Shown piece after piece: positions 33,973 to 42,625 of a stretch of 64,000 bases of DNA (position 1 is the stretch's first letter; each line of letters opens with the position of its first letter). Source of the stretch: a bacterium. GTDB taxonomy: Bacteria; 4484-113; JAFGCY01. The stretch is from the NCBI GenBank assembly GCA_020849855.1, contig JADZFO010000050.1, positions 1 through 64,000 of the forward strand. Direction: 5' to 3'. The notes beneath the pieces are model-generated. The model did not search any database. It worked only from the letters and a program-made list of their open reading frames with translations, and was not told the origin of the DNA. Position numbers and translations under genes: made by a program.

Positions 33973-35769
33973 ATGACAAGCGTGAATTCGATCAAGCCGG
34001 CCCCGGCCATCCGCACCCATAACATCGAGCAGATCATCCATGCGCCGATCGGCGAGACCGCGCGCCTGTGCGGCTGGGTCCAGCACCGCCGCGACCTGGG
34101 CCAGCTGATCTTCATCACCCTGCGCGACCGCTGGGGCGAGATGCAGTGCGTCATCGACCCGGCGCACAGCGAGGCCGCCCACGCCCTGGCCGAGGGCCTG
34201 CGCAACGAGTATGTGGTGGCCTTCAGCGGCGCGACGCGCCCGCGCCCGGAGAAGGAAGTGCGGGCTTACCCCGGCGGCGACCGCGAGTTCCTGGTGGACG
34301 GCGTGGAGCTGCTGACCGCGGCCGAGCCCCTGCCCTTCAACGTGGAGGAGGACGTCAAGGCCAGCGAGGAGCTGCGCCTGAAGTACCGCTATATCGACCT
34401 GCGGCGCCGGGCGATGGTGCGGGCGATGACCATCCGCCACAAGTGCGTTTCCGCGATCCGCAGCTATCTGAACAGCCACGGCTTTCTTGAAATCGAAACG
34501 CCAATGCTGGCCCGGGCCACGCCGGAGGGCGCGCGGGATTACGTTGTCCCCAGCCGCGTGCACCCAGGCGAGTTCTATGCCCTGCCCCAGAGCCCGCAGC
34601 TCTACAAGCAGGTGCTGATGTGCTCGGGGCTTGACCGCTATTACCAGATCGCGCGCTGCCTGCGCGATGAGGACCTGCGCGGCAACCGCCAGCCTGAGCA
34701 TACCCAGCTTGACCTTGAGATGAGCTGCGCCACCCGCGACGAGCTCTTCAGCATCGCCGAGGGCGCGATGCACGCCGTCTGGCGCGAGTGCCTGGGCGAG
34801 GAGCTGCCGCATCCCTTCCCGCGCCTGCCATACCGCGAGGCGATGGCGCTGTATGGCAGCGACAAGCCGGACCTGCGCTTTGGCAGCCGCATCGTGGAGC
34901 TGTCCGGCCAGGCCCAGTGCATCGACGCCGCCTGGCTGAAGAGCGACCTTGAGCTTGGCAAGTGCGTGCACGGCATCTTCATCCCCGGCGCCAGCCTGAG
35001 CCGCAAGCAGTACGACGAATGGACGGCGCAGGCTAAGGAGCTTGGCGCCGGCGGGCTGATGACCATCGAGCTTTCCGGCGAGGAGCCCAAGGGCTCGGTG
35101 GCCAAGTTCCTCACCGACAGCCTGGCCTTTGCTCAGGCGGCGGAGAGCGCCGAGGGCAATGCGCATGGCACCTGGTTCATGGTCGTTGGCGACACGCCGA
35201 GCAACTACAAGGTGCTGGGCCAGCTGCGCCTGGCCCTGGGCCGCGAGTTCAAGCTGATCGACGAGGGCAAGTGGGCCTTCCTGTGGGTGGTCGACTTCCC
35301 GCTCTATGAGGCCTCGGACGAGCCGCCCTATGTGACCCCCAGCCACCACCCCTTCACCATGCCGGTGGCCGAGGACCAGCACAAGCTGGAGAGCGAGGAC
35401 CCGGCGGAGCTGCTGAGCATCCGCAGCGACAACTATGACCTGGTGCTGAACGGCGTGGAGATGAGCTCGGGCAGCCTGCGCATCAACAAGCCGGACCTGC
35501 AGCTTAAGGTGCTGCGCCGCATCGGCCTGTCGGACGAGCAGATCGAGGACCGCTTCGGCTGGTTCCTGGGGGCCTACAGGTACGGCGCACCGCCGCACCG
35601 CGGCTTTGGCCAGGGCATCGACCGCCTGGTGATGAGCCTGCTGAGCTTGGACAACATCCGCGAGGTCATCGCCTTCCCGAAGACGGCCTCCGCGCAGTGC
35701 CCGCTGACCGGCGCCCCGGCGCCGATCGACGATGCCCAGTGGAGTGAGCTGGGGATCAAGTCGCGCTAG
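33973..35769 (+). CDS. aspS: Aspartyl-tRNA synthetase
   Basis: 598 residues, the normal size of the bacterial class IIb enzyme that charges tRNA-Asp. An anticodon-binding OB fold is at the N-terminus (CGWVQHRRDLGQLIFITLRD), then class II motif 1 region (FLEIETPMLARATPEGARDY), motif 2 (YYQIARCLRDEDLRGNRQPE), the bacterial GAD insertion (about 290-420) and motif 3 (GFGQGIDRLVMSLL). The C-terminus APIDDAQWSELGIKSR is encoded by sequence repeated after the downstream toxin-antitoxin genes. Whether it discriminates tRNA-Asn cannot be told here. Confidence 0.96.
   Translation: MTSVNSIKPAPAIRTHNIEQIIHAPIGETARLCGWVQHRRDLGQLIFITLRDRWGEMQCVIDPAHSEAAHALAEGLRNEYVVAFSGATRPRPEKEVRAYPGGDREFLVDGVELLTAAEPLPFNVEEDVKASEELRLKYRYIDLRRRAMVRAMTIRHKCVSAIRSYLNSHGFLEIETPMLARATPEGARDYVVPSRVHPGEFYALPQSPQLYKQVLMCSGLDRYYQIARCLRDEDLRGNRQPEHTQLDLEMSCATRDELFSIAEGAMHAVWRECLGEELPHPFPRLPYREAMALYGSDKPDLRFGSRIVELSGQAQCIDAAWLKSDLELGKCVHGIFIPGASLSRKQYDEWTAQAKELGAGGLMTIELSGEEPKGSVAKFLTDSLAFAQAAESAEGNAHGTWFMVVGDTPSNYKVLGQLRLALGREFKLIDEGKWAFLWVVDFPLYEASDEPPYVTPSHHPFTMPVAEDQHKLESEDPAELLSIRSDNYDLVLNGVEMSSGSLRINKPDLQLKVLRRIGLSDEQIEDRFGWFLGAYRYGAPPHRGFGQGIDRLVMSLLSLDNIREVIAFPKTASAQCPLTGAPAPIDDAQWSELGIKSR
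35719..35769 (+). repeat. Upstream copy of the aspS 3'-end repeat
   Basis: The last 51 bases of aspS. The first 26 are identical to 36505-36530, and the remainder matches 36531-36555 with several substitutions up to and including the stop codon. Confidence 0.85.
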
Positions 35770-35810
35770 GGGTCGCAACAGATACAAAGTCTGCGCAGGT
35801 TTCGCTGCGG

Positions 35811-35816
35811 TATGAT
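35811..35816 (+). promoter_or_regulatory. -10 box of the mntA-hepT module
   Basis: TATGAT, 6 bases before the GTG at 35823, so the module has its own promoter. Confidence 0.4.
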
Positions 35817-35822
35817 CTCCCG

Positions 35823-36134
35823 GTGACGCAGCATGTTGCGCAAAGCGCGGAGCTTATTCTCGCCAGGCTGGCTGGGCACAGCCAGGAGCTGCGTGAACTG
35901 GGCGTTAAGCGCATCGGGCTCTTCGGCAGTGTAGTACGGGGAGAGGCCAGGACCGACAGTGATCTGGACTTCCTGGTCGATATGCAGCCAAGGACATTTG
36001 ACAGCTACTTTGACTTGCTTGAGTTCCTGGAAGCGCTCTTCGAATGCAAAATAGATCTGGTCATGAAGGATGCGCTTCATGAGCGCTTGTCGCCTTTCGT
36101 TATGGGCGAGGTCCGCTACCTTGAAGGACTCTAG
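35823..36134 (+). CDS. MntA-like nucleotidyltransferase (antitoxin of a HepT/MntA module)
   Basis: 103-residue minimal nucleotidyltransferase. The catalytic motif GSVVRGEARTDSDLD fits GSx10DxD. In characterised HepT/MntA pairs this enzyme AMPylates the HepT toxin and so silences it. GTG start, preceded after 6 bases by TATGAT. Overlaps hepT by 14 bases, the usual arrangement. Base use is visibly less GC-rich than in aspS, which fits acquisition. Confidence 0.87.
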   Translation: MTQHVAQSAELILARLAGHSQELRELGVKRIGLFGSVVRGEARTDSDLDFLVDMQPRTFDSYFDLLEFLEALFECKIDLVMKDALHERLSPFVMGEVRYLEGL

Positions 36135-36471
36135 CGTCTACCTGCGGGACATCATTGAGCGAATAGAGCGGCTGCAGGAGTATCTCGACGGAATGACAGA
36201 GTCCGAGTTCCTGGCATCCAAGCTGATGCGGGACGCGGTTGAAAGGAATCTCGAAGTCATCGGTGAAGCTGCCGGCCGAGTACCCGAGGCACTGAGAGCC
36301 CAGGCACCCACGATTCCATGGAAGCGCATAGTTGGACTGCGAAATATAGTGATCCACCAGTACAAGGGCATAGACCAGGCTGTCATCTGGGACACGGCCA
36401 GTCTTAAGCTGCCGGCATTGAAACCCAGTTTTGAAGCACTGCTCGAGATTGCCCTGAGCGCAACACCGTAA
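36121..36471 (+). CDS. HepT-like toxin (HEPN domain)
   Basis: 116 residues with the start taken at TTG 36121, which gives the family N-terminus KDSSVYLRDIIERIERL. The HEPN active motif RNIVIHQY (Rx4HxY) is intact, with upstream DAVERNLEVIGEAAG also typical. HepT is an RNase acting on tRNA or mRNA and the partner of MntA. The frame runs upstream to 36070 but that part belongs to the mntA reading in another frame. Confidence 0.87.
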   Translation: MKDSSVYLRDIIERIERLQEYLDGMTESEFLASKLMRDAVERNLEVIGEAAGRVPEALRAQAPTIPWKRIVGLRNIVIHQYKGIDQAVIWDTASLKLPALKPSFEALLEIALSATP

Positions 36472-36504
36472 CTCAGCCTGAGCCTGGAGTACAAAGACGC
36501 ACCT

Positions 36505-36555
36505 GCGCCGATCGACGATGCCCAGTGGAGCGAGCTTGAGCTGAAGAAGCGCTAG
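36505..36555 (+). repeat. Displaced second copy of the aspS 3' end
   Basis: Encodes PAPIDDAQWSELELKKR followed by TAG, matching the AspRS tail PAPIDDAQWSELGIKSR. The frame extends back to about 36472 (reading LSLSLEYKDA) but has no start, so this is a gene fragment. It begins 34 bases after the hepT stop. Confidence 0.85.
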
Positions 36556-36608
36556 TCTTATCTCGCGCCGATCAGTCCGAGGCAGCCTCAGCGTCTTTAG
36601 CCCGGGCC

Positions 36609-38450
36609 CTATTTCAACGGATAGTTGTTGTTCGTCCACTCCGTCCAGTAGCGCTGGAAGAGCTCCGGGTTGCCGCCCTGGGGCGGCATGGCGTCGGCCT
36701 GCACCGTCGTGTTGCACAGCGTGCCGCTGGTGATGACCTCCTGGTAGGTTCGCAGGTAAGGCGTCGCCGGCACGCTTGCATCCGGCCGGTGGCACTGGAT
36801 GCAGTTGTTGTAGACATAGCCCTCGATGAAGCTCTGCCAGGTCACATCGTTGTAGAGCGTGCCGGCCACAATGTAGTCATAGTCATCGTTCTCGATCTTC
36901 CAGGCCGGGCTTTGAAACTTGTAATAGCTCTTCTCGGGCAGGATGTAATAAGTCCCGTTGGGGACATTGAACGAGAAGCGGCCATCGGCGCCGGTGACCA
37001 TTTCGGCAACATCCAGCAGCTTTCCGCTCTGCTGCCGCGCGATCCGGACCACTGCGCCGGCAATGGGCAGGGCATAGTTGCCGTCAATCAGGTCGCCGCT
37101 GAGCTGGTAGGTCACCGGCGGCGGGGTGGAGAAGAAGTCGTTTCCCACTGAGCTGGCGTCGCTGACCACAACAGTGCGGGATTCCGGGCTGAAGGTGTTC
37201 AGGCTGAAGCGCGGCTCGATGCTGTAGCTGCCGTTGCCGATGCCAAAGAAGGCATAGTTCCCGTCGGCGGCCGTCACGGCCTGGCGGTTTCCGGGGTTCA
37301 GCAGCAGCGTGATCCCCGCCGCGCCATTGCCGTTAAGCGCGTTGATGACCCGGCCGCGGACGGCGAAGGTCGGCGCGCCGCCTGTGGCGATGAAGTCGTC
37401 CAGCTCAAAGTCCGAGCTGCCGACCACGATGTTGAAGCCCAGGGGTTCGAAGGTGTAGCCCGCCAGCTGGGCCTCCACCGTGCTGGCTCCCGCCGCGACA
37501 GCCTGGAACTCAAAGACGCCGTCGGCACCGCTCATGGCCAGCAGGCCGCCGGGCTGGAGTGTCAGGGTCACGCCGCTGAGGCTGTCACCGCTGCTGGTGA
37601 CAATGCGGCCGCGCACATCAACGCGGCTGGCGCTGAAGTTAACGCCGCTCTCGTGGCCGTCGACCTCCACCGTCGGGCTGAGGGGGCTGAGGTTGTAGCC
37701 GGCTGTTGAGCTGGGCGAAAGGAAGAAGGTGCCGGCGCTGCTCAGCGGCAGGTAGTACTTTCCGGCGGCATCGCTGCTGACCTCAACGAACTCCGGGTCG
37801 GACAAAACCCGCACGCCGCCCACCGGATCGCCGTGTTCGTCAGTGACAGTGCCGCTGATACTGAAGGGGGCCTGCAGCGCGTTCTCATAGCTCAGCACCA
37901 GATAGTCGCAGGAGACTTCTGCGCCCGGCGTGGGTACGACCGCGGCAAAGAACTGTCCGCCGTCGGAAAGGAAGCGGTTGGCGCCAAGGTTGATGACAGT
38001 GCTGGAGCTGTAGGGGCCATAGAAGCGCCAGGCCTTGAGGCCATAGTCGCCGATGGCCACCCAGCAGCGGTCATTACTGCTGACCCGCAGGGCGACTTCC
38101 AGCTTTGACGGGTTAAAGCCGTTGGTGTTGAAGGCATAGACCGCATAGCCCAGGCTGTCCGGGCTGGCGGGGATCACCAGAGAGTTGCCGGCGATGAAGC
38201 TGCCGGCGGAACTGCTGAAGGCGCCGAGGCCGTCGTAGTAGGCCGAGACCACATAGCTGGACTGGCGCGGGGCATCGACGCGCTCCCGGGGCAGTGGCGG
38301 CAGGCCGTCCGCGGGAGCCGGCTGCGGCAGCTGCTGCCTGGCCGCGCTCTGCTCTGCCTGCTTCAACCTGGATTCAGCCGAACTGCAAGCGCTCAGGAGG
38401 AGCAGTCCGAGAATGCAGCAAGCCAGGCAAGCAGTATGTGCCTCTCTCAT
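36609..38450 (-). CDS. Lipoprotein: shared N-terminal domain, carboxypeptidase-regulatory-like repeats, C-terminal cytochrome c motif
   Basis: 613 residues. Lipobox LLLSAC (Cys22). The shared domain has signature CWVAIGDYGLKAWRF. Four or five transthyretin-like segments follow (SGTVTDEHGDPVGGVRVLS; GRIVTSSGDSLSGVTLTL; GRVINALNGNGAAGITLLL; GDLIDGNYALPIAGAVVRI). The C-terminus has CIQCH (550-554), a c-type haem motif, and DAMPPQGG with a possible axial Met588. It may be a surface electron carrier or a haem-bearing structural protein. Start at 38450 has GAGG with correct spacing; the open frame to 38870 is not coding. Confidence 0.78.
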   Translation of the reverse strand: MREAHTACLACCILGLLLLSACSSAESRLKQAEQSAARQQLPQPAPADGLPPLPRERVDAPRQSSYVVSAYYDGLGAFSSSAGSFIAGNSLVIPASPDSLGYAVYAFNTNGFNPSKLEVALRVSSNDRCWVAIGDYGLKAWRFYGPYSSSTVINLGANRFLSDGGQFFAAVVPTPGAEVSCDYLVLSYENALQAPFSISGTVTDEHGDPVGGVRVLSDPEFVEVSSDAAGKYYLPLSSAGTFFLSPSSTAGYNLSPLSPTVEVDGHESGVNFSASRVDVRGRIVTSSGDSLSGVTLTLQPGGLLAMSGADGVFEFQAVAAGASTVEAQLAGYTFEPLGFNIVVGSSDFELDDFIATGGAPTFAVRGRVINALNGNGAAGITLLLNPGNRQAVTAADGNYAFFGIGNGSYSIEPRFSLNTFSPESRTVVVSDASSVGNDFFSTPPPVTYQLSGDLIDGNYALPIAGAVVRIARQQSGKLLDVAEMVTGADGRFSFNVPNGTYYILPEKSYYKFQSPAWKIENDDYDYIVAGTLYNDVTWQSFIEGYVYNNCIQCHRPDASVPATPYLRTYQEVITSGTLCNTTVQADAMPPQGGNPELFQRYWTEWTNNNYPLK

Positions 38451-38514
38451 GTCTACCTCGCGCGAAAAGTACCTTTGGATCCGGGGCGTCGAGCTGTGGA
38501 TTGTAACCGCATGC

Positions 38515-38520
38515 CATACT
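38515..38520 (+). promoter_or_regulatory. -10 box of the small membrane protein gene
   Basis: CATACT, 6 bases before the GTG at 38527, with TTGTAA about 15 bases further upstream. Confidence 0.35.
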
Positions 38521-38526
38521 GCTTGC

Positions 38527-38916
38527 GTGGGACGCTTCGGACTTCTTGACGCCCTGATCATGCTTGGGCTGCAGCTGCTCTGCCTTGGCGCGGCGCTGTG
38601 GCTGGCTAACGGCGCGAGGAATGGCCAGACTGGCGACGCCGGGACGCCCTGGCTGCGCTGGCTGGGCAGCGCCCTGCTGAGCTTCCTTGTGGCCTTCATC
38701 GCCCACATCATCGCCCTGAACCTGCTTAAGCATGGCTGGCCGGAGGGCTTTGCCAACGCCTGGATCAAGCGCCCGCTGGTGGCCCTGGCCTGGGGCAGCG
38801 CCTCGGCCCTTGGCATCTGGCTGGCCCTGCGGCCGCGGCCGGGCCGCGCAGTGCTTCTGCTCTGCGCCATCGGCGGCGCGCTGGCCTATCTGATCTTCGC
38901 GCTCTGGCGGGCCTGA
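38527..38916 (+). CDS. Small membrane protein with four predicted helices
   Basis: 129 residues: hydrophobic segments at about 5-24 (LLDALIMLGLQLLCLGAALW), 45-68 (LGSALLSFLVAFIAHIIALNL), 80-98 and 103-125. Family not recognised. GTG start chosen because a CATACT box stands 6 bases upstream; ATG at 38557 or so is possible. It is divergent from the cytochrome lipoprotein. Confidence 0.6.
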   Translation: MGRFGLLDALIMLGLQLLCLGAALWLANGARNGQTGDAGTPWLRWLGSALLSFLVAFIAHIIALNLLKHGWPEGFANAWIKRPLVALAWGSASALGIWLALRPRPGRAVLLLCAIGGALAYLIFALWRA

Positions 38917-38939
38917 GCGGGGCCCTGGTCTCGGCGCGG

Positions 38940-39566
38940 CTATTGCGCGTTGGCGTCTTCACCGGCAGTCAGGCGCACAGCAAAAAGTCCCCAGGCCGGC
39001 ACAAGATCGCGATAGTCAAGCTGCTCGCCGGACTGCGTCTGTCTGACAGGCATGTGCACCGGGTGCCCGGCTAGCACTGCGAGGTAGCGCGACGAGCGCG
39101 CTCCGCCCAGCCGTGTCTGCCAGGCGCTGAGCTGCGCCCCAAAGGCAGCCCGCTGGCGGGCGGACAGTGGTCCATAGGCGGCCAGCAGATACTGGTCGGC
39201 CTCCACTGGCAGAATGTCAGTGTCCAGGTTGCTCTCGTTGCCAAGGGCGATGATTGGGCCGCAGGAGACGTAGACGAGGTTGCCCGGGCTGGGCGGGTCA
39301 GTGACGGCCAGGACCTGCATTTTTGCGCCGCTGTAGGGATTGCGCGGCATAGACGGCAGATATCCGCGTTCAAGCAGCACCTTGAGGTCCGGCGGATAAC
39401 TGCCCTCGCTGTCGACAGCGTAGCGCTCCAGCGCCAGCTGAATCTGGCCCAGGCCTTCCCGCAGCAGGCGCTTCCGCTGCAGGTTTAGGAATTGCGCGCT
39501 CAGCAGGCCGGCGGTCGACGCCAGTGCAAGCGCCAGAAGAAGGGTAAGGATCGGTCGTCGACGCAT
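38940..39566 (-). CDS. Type II pseudopilin-like (GspG-like) protein
   Basis: 208 residues. An N-terminal membrane helix (about 6-24) is followed by KRLLREGLGQIQLALERYAV, SYPPDLKVLLERGYLPSMPR and NPYSG, the helix-then-loop pattern of GspG-type pseudopilins. The classic Gly-Phe cleavage site is absent, so it may be only membrane-anchored. GGAG lies 7 bases before the ATG; the longer frame to 39686 has no support. Paralogue of the gene at 21007 and related to the truncated gene at 62988. Confidence 0.68.
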   Translation of the reverse strand: MRRRPILTLLLALALASTAGLLSAQFLNLQRKRLLREGLGQIQLALERYAVDSEGSYPPDLKVLLERGYLPSMPRNPYSGAKMQVLAVTDPPSPGNLVYVSCGPIIALGNESNLDTDILPVEADQYLLAAYGPLSARQRAAFGAQLSAWQTRLGGARSSRYLAVLAGHPVHMPVRQTQSGEQLDYRDLVPAWGLFAVRLTAGEDANAQ

Positions 39567-39711
39567 CCCGCGCTCCAGGTTCCTACAGCATCTTTTGGAC
39601 TCGCGCCGGGCGCTCTTGTTCCGGCCTTGCTGGCCAAGATCAGGCTGGGTTAAGTAGCGGTGAATTTCCCTTGCCGCTGGACCCACAGCCTTGCCTGGGC
39701 CTTAATCTCTA

Positions 39712-41916
39712 ATGATGCGAGTGGATCGTCCCCTGCGTGTGGATCAAGCTGGTCTCGCCGCCGGCCCCTGGCTGCTACTGCCGGTGCTGCTGCTGCTTGG
39801 GCTGCTGGCGCTCGGCGCCTGCAGTGGGTGTGCCAGCTATGCCCAACAGCATGGTTCAGCGCAAGGCGCATCAACGCCTGCGCGGGCAGAGCAAGCCGCC
39901 GAGCGCCTGCCTGCGCCGTCCTCACTGCCTGCGCCCGATGCCGTGCGCAGCGCAGCCTTTGCTGACAGCGATCGCTTTAAGGACGCGGCGGCCTTCGAGG
40001 CGGGTCTGCCCAGCAGCGCCGTCAGCGCCGAGGGCGGCGCCCTGCGCTTCAGCCCCGACTGGGACACGGCCACGTCCGGCAGCGGAATGCAGGATGTCGC
40101 GCTGGCCGTTTACGGCTGGAGCCTCGCAGGCTATGACTCCCTGCCCAGCCTGGGGCTGCAGTGGGACAGCGCGCCGGATCCCGCCCTGCGGGTCTGGCTG
40201 GGCCTGGCCAACTTCACTGCTGACCGCTGGGACTGGCAACTGCTGCCGGGCAGCGCTTCCACGGCCAGCCTGGATCCGCTGGCGCAGCACCTGCGCGCTG
40301 ACGGGGCGGTTTATGCCGCCGTGCTGTTGCTTGGCCCGGCCAGCGCTCCCGACCCGCTGCTGGAGCGCATCTTCATCGGCAGTCCGCAGGGCCTGCTGCC
40401 CGGCGACATCAAGTTCACCGTGGACCTCAGCGCCGAAGGCCAGCCGATCAGCCCGCTGATCTATGGCGTCAACGGCATCAGCGCGGATGAAGCCGCCTCC
40501 GCGCGGCCCAGCCTGATGCGCTTTGGCGGCAACCGCTGGACGGCCTATAACTGGGAGACCAACGCCTCAAACGCCGGCAGCGACTGGTTCCACCAGAACG
40601 ACGGCTATATCAGCGAGAGCAATCTCCCGGGCCAGGCCGTGCGGGAGAACGTGGAGGCCGCGTTCAGCGCCGGCGCCGCCGCGCTGGTGACCATGCCGAT
40701 CCAGGGCTATGTGGCGGCGGACAAGAACGGCGGCGGCGATGTGAACCAGACGCCGGACTATCTGAATGTCCGCTTCCGCCAGAACCTGCCGGCCAAGGGC
40801 AGCGCCTTCAGCCTCACGCCCGAGCCCCTGGATGCCTTTGTTTATCAGGACGAATTCCTGAACTGGCTTGACACTACCTTTCCCGGCAAGCTGGGCGGAG
40901 CGGAGCCGCAGATACTGGTCTCGCTGGATAACGAGCCGGACCTCTGGCACTCCACCCATGTGCGCATCCAGCCAGACCCGCTGAGCTATGACAGCCTGAT
41001 CAGCAAGTCCATCGCCTCCATGCTCGCCATGCGCGCGGTGGTGCCAGAGGTCCAGTTCTTCGGCGCGGTGAACTACGGCTGGTATGGCTATGAGACCCTG
41101 CAGGATGCGCCGGATGCCGGCGCGCACGGCCAGTTCCTGGACTATTACCTGCAGCAGATGGCCGCCGCCGAAAGCACACATGGCCAGCGTCTGCTAAACG
41201 TGCTGGATGTGCACTGGTATCCCGAGGCCCAGGGCAATGGCGTGCGCATCACCGGCGATGACACCTCCGCCGCCGTCGTTGAAGCGCGGCTGCAGGCCCC
41301 GCGCAGCCTCTGGGACGGCAGCTATACCGAGGACTCATGGATCACCCAGTGGTCTACCGGCGGGCCGATTTATCTGCTGCCGCGCCTGCAGCAGAAGATC
41401 GCGCAGCACTACCCCGGCACGAAGCTGGCGCTTACTGAGTACAACTACGGCGCAGGCGGACACATCAGCGGGGGTCTGGCGCAGGCCGATGCGCTGGGGG
41501 CCTTCGGCCGCGAGGGCGTTTACGCCGCCAACATCTGGCCGCTGAGCGCCGACAACAGCTATATCCATGCCGCGCTGCGCCTCTACCGCAACCATGACGG
41601 CAGCGGCGGCAGCTTTGGTGACCTCTCGCTGCCTGTGATCTGGGATGACTATGCGGGCTACAGCGCCTACGGCGCGGCTTACAGCGCGGACAGCGGGGCG
41701 CTGAGCCTGCTGCTGATCAACAAGCAGAACCAGGCGCGTACAGCCCTGGTTGAGCTCAGCGGCGCTTTAAGCGGCTTCAGCGCGGCCCAGCCCTATACGC
41801 TGAGCAGCGCCGGCGGCGCGCAGGTGCAGCCGGGCAGCACAATCAGCCTGCCGGCCGGCAACAGCTTCAATGTTGAGCTGCCAGCCATGAGCGCTACTCT
41901 GCTGGTGCTGGAGTAG
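39712..41916 (+). CDS. Lipoprotein: shared N-terminal domain fused to a GH44-like glycoside hydrolase
   Basis: 734 residues. Signal segment with lipobox ALGAC (Cys37). The shared domain (about 110-230) has signature VWLGLANFTADRWDW (161-175). From about 240 the protein resembles GH44 endoglucanases/xyloglucanases: IYGVNG, RFGGNRWTAYNWE, VSLDNEPDLW with the acid/base Glu408, LDVHWYPE, and ALTEYNYG with the nucleophile Glu576, followed by a beta-sandwich end (LSLLLINK). It should cleave beta-glucan or related plant polysaccharides at the cell surface. Two ATGs in frame at the start. Confidence 0.83.
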   Translation: MMRVDRPLRVDQAGLAAGPWLLLPVLLLLGLLALGACSGCASYAQQHGSAQGASTPARAEQAAERLPAPSSLPAPDAVRSAAFADSDRFKDAAAFEAGLPSSAVSAEGGALRFSPDWDTATSGSGMQDVALAVYGWSLAGYDSLPSLGLQWDSAPDPALRVWLGLANFTADRWDWQLLPGSASTASLDPLAQHLRADGAVYAAVLLLGPASAPDPLLERIFIGSPQGLLPGDIKFTVDLSAEGQPISPLIYGVNGISADEAASARPSLMRFGGNRWTAYNWETNASNAGSDWFHQNDGYISESNLPGQAVRENVEAAFSAGAAALVTMPIQGYVAADKNGGGDVNQTPDYLNVRFRQNLPAKGSAFSLTPEPLDAFVYQDEFLNWLDTTFPGKLGGAEPQILVSLDNEPDLWHSTHVRIQPDPLSYDSLISKSIASMLAMRAVVPEVQFFGAVNYGWYGYETLQDAPDAGAHGQFLDYYLQQMAAAESTHGQRLLNVLDVHWYPEAQGNGVRITGDDTSAAVVEARLQAPRSLWDGSYTEDSWITQWSTGGPIYLLPRLQQKIAQHYPGTKLALTEYNYGAGGHISGGLAQADALGAFGREGVYAANIWPLSADNSYIHAALRLYRNHDGSGGSFGDLSLPVIWDDYAGYSAYGAAYSADSGALSLLLINKQNQARTALVELSGALSGFSAAQPYTLSSAGGAQVQPGSTISLPAGNSFNVELPAMSATLLVLE

Positions 41917-41931
41917 CCGCAGTCAGCATGC

Positions 41932-42591
41932 TCAGCCGCGGGCGGCGCTGACCATCGCTTCGCGCTGCGCTGCGCTGGCGCTGTAGAAGGCGCTGCCCAT
42001 CACAGCAATGTCCACTCCGCTGTCGCGCAGGCGCTCAAGGTTATCAGCGTTCACGCCACCGTCAATCTGGATGCTGAAGCTGTGGCCGCTGTTTTCCTGC
42101 AGCCGGCGCCGCAGTTCAGCCAGCCGCCGGATCCTGTCCCAGCTGCGCTCGATGAAGACCTGGCCGGCAAAGCCGGGGTCCACGCTCATCAGCAGCACGT
42201 TGTCGGCCAGGTGCACGATGTCCTCAATGCTGCTCAGGGGCGTCTGCGGGTTAAGCACCAGGCTGGGGCGCATGCCGCGCAGGCGGATCAGGTTCAGCAG
42301 GCGCGGGGCGAAGTGCGTGCTTTCCACCTGGAAGCTCAACAGGCCGATCTCGAGGCCGCTAAGGGGCTCGATGTAGTGGCCCGGGTCAGTGACCATCAGG
42401 TGGACGTCAAACTCCAGGCTGCTGTGGGCCCGGGCCGCCCGCACCACCGGCGGGCCGAAAGTGAGGTTGGGCACGAAGTGCCCGTCCATTACATCGAAGT
42501 GCAGCATGCGGCAGCCGGCCTCGCCGGCAAGCTGCATGGCCGTCCTGAGGTCCGCGAGGTCCGCGGCCAGTACTGAGGGGGCAATCTCCAT
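41932..42591 (-). CDS. rpe: Ribulose-phosphate 3-epimerase
   Basis: 219-residue TIM-barrel enzyme of the pentose phosphate and Calvin cycles, interconverting ribulose 5-phosphate and xylulose 5-phosphate. APSVLAADLADL, HFDVMDGHFVPNLTFGPPVV (metal His/Asp), DVHLMVTDP, SVDPGFAGQVFIE and QIDGGVNADN are all present. The ATG at 42591 has GGAGGAAG upstream; an ATG at 42609 is in frame. Neighbour of a PASTA protein, as in pknB-rsgA-rpe clusters of other bacteria. Confidence 0.95.
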   Translation of the reverse strand: MEIAPSVLAADLADLRTAMQLAGEAGCRMLHFDVMDGHFVPNLTFGPPVVRAARAHSSLEFDVHLMVTDPGHYIEPLSGLEIGLLSFQVESTHFAPRLLNLIRLRGMRPSLVLNPQTPLSSIEDIVHLADNVLLMSVDPGFAGQVFIERSWDRIRRLAELRRRLQENSGHSFSIQIDGGVNADNLERLRDSGVDIAVMGSAFYSASAAQREAMVSAARG

Positions 42592-42625
42592 CTGCTTCCT
42601 CCCGGGCATGCGCCAAAGGCGATGC

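Noticed and set aside
36479-36555. Small gene encoding LSLSLEYKDAPAPIDDAQ and the AspRS-like tail
   Set aside because: No start codon or ribosome site; it is a duplicated fragment of the aspS 3' end.
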